Assembly: GCA_930367205.1 (NCBI GenBank)
Contig: OV884011.1
Span: forward strand, 171,813,226 to 171,877,225
Origin: Acanthosoma haemorrhoidale
Taxonomy: Eukaryota; Arthropoda; Insecta; Hemiptera; Acanthosomatidae
DNA: 64,000 bases
Direction: 5' to 3'
The number at the start of each line of letters is the position of its first letter. Position 1 is the first letter of the stretch. Below are positions 57,460 to 64,000 of this stretch, one piece after another. The notes below the pieces were generated by a model. That model had not been told where the DNA came from. It ran no database searches and saw only the letters and a list, made by a program, of their open reading frames with translations. Position numbers and translations under genes: made by a program.

Positions 57460-57515
57460 TATATAATTATCTGTAAATTTAAAGGGGCTATGGAACAAAA
57501 AAAAATAAAAAAATG
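57460..57515 (+). repeat. LTR-like/retroelement piece, 3' part
   Basis: TATAATTATCTGTAAATTTA followed by AAGGGGCTATGGAAC continues the repeat interrupted at 56606, then an A-rich run. Compare 45155-45190. Confidence 0.65.
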
Positions 57516-57519
57516 ATAT

Positions 57520-59825
57520 CACTCAAGTGAAAAAGTTTCAACCCTGCCTCCAGGTTAGGCATTATTTACTTTTCAGAATATTTTACGGATCATAAATATT
57601 TCATAATAGTTCAGCTTGCTCTCCTTATTTAGTCCTATTTACACTCTTGCTGGGGGGATTTTATTGCTGAGTTATTAATACTTAACCTCTGATTAATACA
57701 TACCTATTTGACCCAGTTGTGTATTGACTACATAAGAAATGGTTAACCAGGTTCCTACCGCAAATACAAAGCCACAATTTCAACATTGGAATGGAATAAC
57801 TTATTTTTTGTGCAGCCTTCACTCACGTGCTCTAATAGTTGGAATTTACATTGATGTTTTTGCAGAAGATTCTCGCTATTGATAATCTGTTTAATTTTTA
57901 TCTTCACCTACCAAGGTCCATTGGCCAAGCTTTCGGCACAGTCTGGGTCCTGGTGTTGGATGGTCTTCTTTTCCACTTCCTCTGACTACTGGGTTGTACT
58001 CCATCCTCCTTGAGATTTTAAAATGTGCCGTGTCCATTTTAAAATTGGCTTAAAATTGACAGAACGTCTTTCAGTTCTCCAGTCCGTCAACCAACACCGG
58101 CAAGTAGAGTTGTGAAAATATCTGGAGGCCAGTTTCACGTACTCCGTTTCAGGGAAGAATGAGACAGCATAAAACGTTTCAAAGTTTCATGAGCTCTGTA
58201 GTGAAGGCATTATCTTTTCTTCTGAATGTGTGGAGCTTTCTTCAAAACCTTCAAAAGTCTAGTGTCTACTCCCGTGTACTCTGATAGCCAGAATAGATCG
58301 AATCAGCCTCCTTTAGCTGTAGCGTATCTTTAGTACGGTTTTTTGAGCGTTTTCTAATAAATCGGGTTGGTGACTTTTTAAATTCTACTCGCCTTATGTT
58401 GAATATGCGATTACATTTACTCATATTATTCTCTAATGAAATTATGTCATGTTGTTGTTCGCTGATATTCTTTCCTATTTTAATTGTAAACACACAGGGA
58501 ATAAAGGACATTAAATTTTTAGAAACTCAAGAGCAGTCAACTACATTGTATAACTGAATAGCACTCTGTGTCTGCAGAACATTTTGTGTATTTGTAGCAA
58601 TGAAACTCTGTGGAACCCTTCTAGACATTTTTAAAAACAAATAGTTTTCTGAAGAATTTACTACAAGAATTTATTGAAGAACCTATAAATAAAATTACTT
58701 CGATAGAATTCATTGAACTTGAATTTTTGTTCGTTTGTGAGAGATAAACTTAGAAACTGGCAAATGCAGTTTGAAAATTATCATAAGTTAGATGTGCCTA
58801 GCATAAAACAAAAAATGCATCAATCGTTTGAGGGCAGACAAACCATTTTATTTATTACCAATAGTCGAGAAATCTGAAACGAAAAGTGCAAAATGTACAT
58901 AGATCCTGTCATGTGCAGATTGTTTTAAAATGCTAAGGATATTTGAAGGATTACTCTTATGCAATAGATATAATTTTCTGTAACAAGCTGGGCGTGCTAC
59001 AGAAAACGGTGCCTAGACTTGAAGTACTAAGAGGGTAAGGGTTCGTTGAAATAATCACCTCCATGATGTTTGGCGTTGTTACGTACCTCCGATGATTACA
59101 GTTCTTGCTAGGATTGGCTGACACTGTGACCCGCCATAAAAACTTCAAGTGATGTGGTAATTTTCCCATTGACTTTATCACTACTTGCAAATCCTCTGCC
59201 GATCTAAAGCGGTCTTTGAATTCCTTTTGTAATTTTAATCTGTGAGTGGAGAACGTTAAGAATTATTTCCGTGTGTTTTTTTTTTCTCACTTGCAGACGA
59301 GCGGATTTATTTTTGTTTGTGTCACGAAGTGTTGGTTATACCACTGAGGACCGCCTATTTACAACATTCAATCGTTGTCAATAGTCAATCTGATCAGGAA
59401 TTGTGATATGTCACGAAGATTTATTTTGTACAATTAAATTGCTGTTTTTGTCCTGTATTATTGTTCTTTTTTTGGTTTTATGAATTTTGCATCCTTATGT
59501 CCTGAAAATATTTGTAAATAAGGGGTATCCAATCGGGAGCCAATTTTTAACACGTACTTTCTTATTTTTGCTATATGAAGCTCATCAGGAGTTATGAAAA
59601 ATATTTAACTGCTGAAATATAGCATATATATGAGAGTGACCATTTTTTTTTATGGCATTGCCTGTCTTCACTCTTGGGTGTTGCTGGGTTTTATTTGGAG
59701 CCAGAATAGAGCAATAAAACAAATTGTGAGAAGCACGGAATGAACAGCTATTACCAGAGGTCTATTTCCCACCTTTCCTTCCAATGGTTACATGGGGTCT
59801 GTAGGGAGACAGTTTGAACTACTTG
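57520..59825. other. Non-coding DNA, nothing identified
   Basis: GC-richer DNA at 57900-58140 has no recognised content. Open frames at 58266-58511 and 58957-59190 (-) have no motif. Confidence 0.4.
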
Positions 59826-59828
59826 ACA

Positions 59829-59900
59829 AACCCGGTGTTTAACACGATAACCCCCGCTCCGTTCCTTCATCGATGGCAGGACGCTGTCGTGGCTGGAAAA
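59829..59900 (-). repeat. Dispersed repeat of unknown type, copy 3 of 3
   Basis: On the - strand CCACGACAGCGTCCTGCCAT, then CGATGAAGGAACGG and GTTATCGTGTTAAACACCGG, align with 9617-9680 and 35620-35675. Confidence 0.5.
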
Positions 59901-59959
59901 CTTTAGTTTTAGGTTCTAGGTATAGTTTTTTTAGTTTGTAAGTTTTTCTCCCATTTTCT

Positions 59960-59980
59960 AAACTGGAGGTGAGCCCCATC
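59960..59980. repeat. Small inverted repeat AGGTGA...TCACCT
   Basis: AGGTGA-GCCCCA-TCACCT recurs almost identically at 56422-56439 (AGGTGA-GCCCTA-TCACCT). Confidence 0.5.
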
Positions 59981-59984
59981 ACCT

Positions 59985-62245
59985 AGATTTGTATTCATTG
60001 TTATTTCCTATTAACATACATCTGATTTATGTAACCCAACCTCCTTCAAATGCATCTGCGCATATCAGAAAGAGGAGAAAGATTGTCAAATTCTTTCGCT
60101 TATATTTTTCATTTTATAAATTCAAGGGGTTTAGAGAAGAAAAAACAGTTTGAAGAGACATCTCTCTCTTTATATAGTGAAAAGGGGGCTGCATACTGAT
60201 CCGCTAGTAGCCGGAAACTCACTAGCCCCAGATCTCCAGTCTTCCTGGCAAACGAACCGCCAGCACACTCAGTCCAAGTCCAGTCTACCCCCAAGCGGAG
60301 GGAAGATGACCTGGGCTTTTTAGTAACGACTATGCCTTCAACATACATTCAATTGGGGTTTCACTTATTCATGTAGACTGCAGTGCAATAATAATGCATT
60401 TACATTTAATTATTCTTCATGAACATTTATTTTGTCTATTCATAAAAAATTTTACTATACACAGATGTATGGCTCAGTGTGTACAATTTAATCAGGCAAC
60501 CCTCCAGGTATATAATATATTATTAACTATTTAAATTAGATTTGGTGTACCCCTGCAATCTCAAACTATCTGTTAGATCAGGGACTATTTTATTAGTAAA
60601 ACCTTTTTAAATCGTTTTGAAGCAGGAATATATATATATCATGGAATCGTGAATCGTAAAACTTACAATTTCAGGAATTGTATGCGGTAGATGTTGTGGT
60701 TGAGGACTCACTATACCCATATGGTAAGCCACAAAGGTGGCATTTGCCAACAATCAGTAGGTACTTTTTGCAATTGAAGTTTAAGTTCATGTGTTTTGTA
60801 CGAAGCGGTTTAATGTTTGTCATATAGATTTGTGAAATCTGTAGGTTTTGTCTGTCAGTATTTTCGTTTCAACTGTTAGGAATCATAGTATTGTTTATAG
60901 ACAGTTCTATTTAATGTAAGTAAAGGTTAAACAGTTGGTGGTGTGGGTTTGCATTGGGTAAGTTCTTGTTTGGTAAAGATGTTTCTATATGTATTCTTAC
61001 TTCAGTCTGGCTATTAAATTGTCTCCTAGACAATCTAGTCAAAATAATTAGGTTTTTTTACATTATTTGTTGGGGTCTGTTGTATGTTGAGTACCAGTCA
61101 CTTAGCTAATTCCGTAATATATTTTTATTCAATCTCAATAATGTATATTGCAATGTCACATTTATATTGAACACAACAGTTTTTTGTGTGATGTTATTTC
61201 TTCAAAAGATTTGAAAAAGACTAATCCATTATAATGATGCAACATTTGCAAATTCGTCGTTTGAAGGCTCTGTGAAAAATCTTATATACCTCCATCAGGT
61301 TCTAGGAATAAATTGTAGCACATTATGCATTGTACTGTTGTTGTCTTTGTTAGTCTCTGTTATTCACTGTTCAAGTATCTATGATCACGACCACAACACG
61401 ACACGCCGGCACAGATGGTCAGTTCTGGAATATCTTGACTTAGCACCTGGTTTGTCAGAAACATCAGTTACTTGCACTCTATAATTAATTGCAATAAAAT
61501 TAGTGAACAGCCGCTTATTGACACGAAGCAATATGAAAAATAAAATAAAAAAAGAAGAAGGTTTTATTATAATAAATTTATACAATCACTGTCTCTCCAC
61601 AATTTAGTTTATTAAAAAAATATAATGATTTTAATTAGCTGTAAGCTGTCATCCTCAGTTGCTAAAATAAAAAGCCACATGATAACAACATTGATAACAC
61701 ATATGTATACAAACGAAGTCACGAGGCTGGGGGGGGGGGCTCTTAGCATTATATAACTATAGATAACTTAGTTCAAAAGATATTTTTATGTCCCTCACAA
61801 ATAGTTCGTTATTATCAGTGAGCACTTTTTGCTTCTTTAGGTTCAAAGCGATGAGATATATATAATGAATTTCTCCTCCCTCCTCACCTGCCTTCTGTAT
61901 AAAGGACACGAATGAATGAATTTTGTTTCTTGTTACAAACCGAGTTTGAAAAATAACTCTAGGCTGTTTAGCAAATCATTAAATAACAAATACTAGGTCT
62001 CCTAATTCTTGCATCCTAATCCAATCTACATGTTACCTTATAATGTAACAATTATCAAAGAGATGTTCCTTTATTTTCATATCGCAGTCCGAACTAATTT
62101 TGTGTGACACCCCATTTGAATACAATCTCATCTTTAACAGTTTCATAACTCATCCTTGATTAAAGACCACTGTTATGAACGCGGTATTCATCTCATAGAC
62201 GACCCTTCAGTTCTAGAATTGTTTTCTGCTTTTTCTCTTTGACTT
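59985..62245. other. Non-coding DNA, one GC-richer island
   Basis: 60130-60350 is GC-richer, with CTTTATATAGTG (TATA-like) and a 79-codon - strand open frame containing SSSLRLGVDWTWTECAGGSF. No family is recognised and an LTR-like origin is possible. Otherwise AT-rich. Confidence 0.35.
61728..61739 (+). repeat. Homopolymer G run
   Basis: About eleven to twelve G in AT-rich DNA. Confidence 0.9.
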
Positions 62246-62252
62246 TGATGGA

Positions 62253-62350
62253 TCGAACCAATTTCTGTACACTGCGGCTCATACGTCTGACCGGAGTCCG
62301 GCATTTCGAAATACCGTAAGCTTGCTTCCTAACCACTACGATGGAATCTA
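62253..62350 (-). repeat. tRNA-like/SINE-like fragment
   Basis: On the - strand ATCGTAGTGGTTAGGAAGCA is A-box-like and TTGGTTCGATCCATC is B-box-like, but they are about 75 bases apart, which is too far for a standard tRNA. A decayed SINE or a chance pairing are both possible. Confidence 0.4.
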
Positions 62351-62359
62351 CAGGCTGCC

Positions 62360-64000
62360 ACAATATATATTACTAACAGATTGGATCCAAACAATCAAAG
62401 TCATCTAGTGACATTAATATTTTTAATTAAATCTCACAAAAAAAAGATAAAATGCTAACATAACGAAACCATTAAAATAATATAACATATTCAATATTAA
62501 ATTAATAAAAGGTGCGAGTAACTGGTAGAACTGATAATTAGGTGCTCCTAATATCATAGTCAGATTCAGGCTGCCGCATATGTTAATATTATGCGTTAAT
62601 ATGTATGTTAATACAGCATGTGATTTATCTAACAACACCTCAGCATTAGGCTAGAATATATTTCTAACAGTCAAACTCTATACAAAACCCCGAACCTCAA
62701 AAAAGGACCCAAAAGGGCAATAAAGTTAAGTAGTTATATGTACTCCTAAGACAGTCAAGTCTTACTAAATACTTTAAACGGTAACGTCATTGCCTAAATT
62801 ATAGTAATTTACCTCCCTAATGTTTAAAATCAGCACCAACTTTCGTTAAGAATATAGAATCAACCTGTTACAATGCAACGAATACAAAAAAAATAAAATA
62901 AACATTAATGAAGACAACCTGATCTATACAATGTATTCACATCCTGCACGTAAAAAAAAAATCGAACCAACAAACTTATGGCAGGATATGACAACGAATG
63001 TCAGGGTTAGTTTGGAGAGGTGAAGGAGGATGCGACGGGAATGGAACACGACGGGAAGAAGAGGAACGCGGAAGGATGAAGTGGTAAATGTGTTATGATT
63101 GACATCTAACCCGTGCAGTAGGGCAAGGATATGGAGAATATCAGGGGATGGAGAATGTGCAACTTTAAGTTGACACCTTGGAGGTTAAACCCTATCCTCC
63201 AGAGATCACGTTCCTTTCACGCTTGTGGCCAGAGTGTACAAAATCGATACTCACTTGTGGTAGTATATTATATTTTATAATTCCCCCGTCGACGACAAAC
63301 CTAATTAACGAACTATAATTTGGAATGATTAGAAGCTATTATACAATGTTATCATAATATTACACTGTTGTTAGCATGAATGCTGGTCGGACGTCCGTGA
63401 GTTTTTCACGTCCCTAGTTATGTTTCAATAAGGGTTTGTGGATGGTAATATGAGGGGTTTACCTTTACGGCATATTTATTTGTTACATTGGAATTTAGAG
63501 CACCGTTCGACCGCATGTTTGAGGTAAGTTATTCTTATAACAAGAGTACCGTAGTATAAGAGTTGGTTGTAAGGTTTACGTTTTATTTCGAAGCCAATTT
63601 CTGATTTACGCTGAATAAGTTCAAGGGATATTAGAGATAATTTGTATACTGCGCACTTTACCTTTATAGATTTAAGAAATGGATATTTTTAAGTTAAAAT
63701 TTCTGTTTCGTCACCAGGTTAGCTCAAAATGATCTCTGTTTCTGTTCATCATAGATTGATGGATAAATGACTAAACAATTAAGAAGAAGTATCTATCTAT
63801 AAAAAGGTTTTATTTAAGAAGATTTCATTGTGACTGTTCCTTAAAACTTTTGTGAAATAGTAATACTTGAACTACACCGTATAGCTATCGTGATATATCA
63901 AATTAGTGATTAAGAATCCTTGTGTTTTGCAATTTTATAAATTATAATAGAATAACAGATAAATTATTTATAACATTGAAAGTAAATCGCGATAAAAAAA
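62360..64000. other. Non-coding DNA to window end
   Basis: AT-rich apart from a purine-rich, GC-richer island at 63000-63240 with no open frame or repeat match that I can identify. Confidence 0.45.

Noticed and set aside
61728..61739. G-run as a quadruplex or regulatory site
   Set aside because: It is a single G tract. The four-tract arrangement needed for a typical quadruplex is not present.
62253..62350. Functional tRNA gene
   Set aside because: The A- and B-box-like stretches are too far apart, there is no closing acceptor stem and no clear anticodon arm. The same reasoning excludes 32317-32372 and 40890-41062 as working tRNAs.
1..64000. CRISPR arrays, operons, bacterial ribosome-binding sites or phage modules
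   Set aside because: No regularly spaced repeats and no run of long same-strand frames. Composition, A-tails and element types are those of an animal nuclear genome.

Overview
The window reads as AT-rich, non-coding nuclear DNA from an arthropod, most likely an insect. The evidence is its repeat content (several jockey-clade LINE families, Tc1/mariner elements, tRNA-derived SINE-like pieces, LTRs), the absence of long open frames other than one retrotransposon frame, and A-tails and AATAAA signals of eukaryotic type. No bacterial gene organisation, CRISPR array, rRNA or functional tRNA was found. I cannot name the species.

Layout. 1-10 kb: unique AT-rich DNA with four fragments of one jockey-like LINE family (two + at about 2.0-2.5 kb, one - at 3.7-4.3 kb, one - at 9.0-9.3 kb), plus an unidentified coding-like stretch at 6.73-7.09 kb. 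13-15.5 kb: a decayed LINE endonuclease on the - strand and a GC-rich block with an A-tail. 16-19.4 kb: the densest part, holding a 5'-truncated LINE copy with an uninterrupted 300-codon reverse transcriptase frame, followed by three more copies of the same family, two of them tail to tail. 15.8-24.5 kb: two interleaved direct-repeat families. 20.8-26.3 kb: at least three much older jockey remnants (two C-termini and one RT to RNase H) and a mariner-like MITE. 28-30.8 kb: another RT remnant and a further copy of the main LINE family. 33-35.7 kb: unidentified degenerate sequence. 39.5-40.85 kb: a dead Tc1-like transposon with long inverted repeats. 41-53 kb: SINE-like pieces and LINE scraps. 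54-57.5 kb: two inverted solo LTRs of one family, one of them inserted into an older repeat whose unoccupied relative lies at 45.0-45.2 kb. The remainder is AT-rich sequence in which I see no genes.

How it works together. There is no gene system here. The picture is a layered retrotransposon graveyard: old RT/RNase H remnants, then repeated insertion of one jockey-like family (about ten copies or pieces), plus DNA transposons and LTRs. The best candidates for something not yet described are a self-complementary element in the 3' end of that LINE family, a tail-to-tail pair of its copies that could make double-stranded RNA, and a few short coding-like stretches of unknown identity. I found no convincing evidence of a new functional system.
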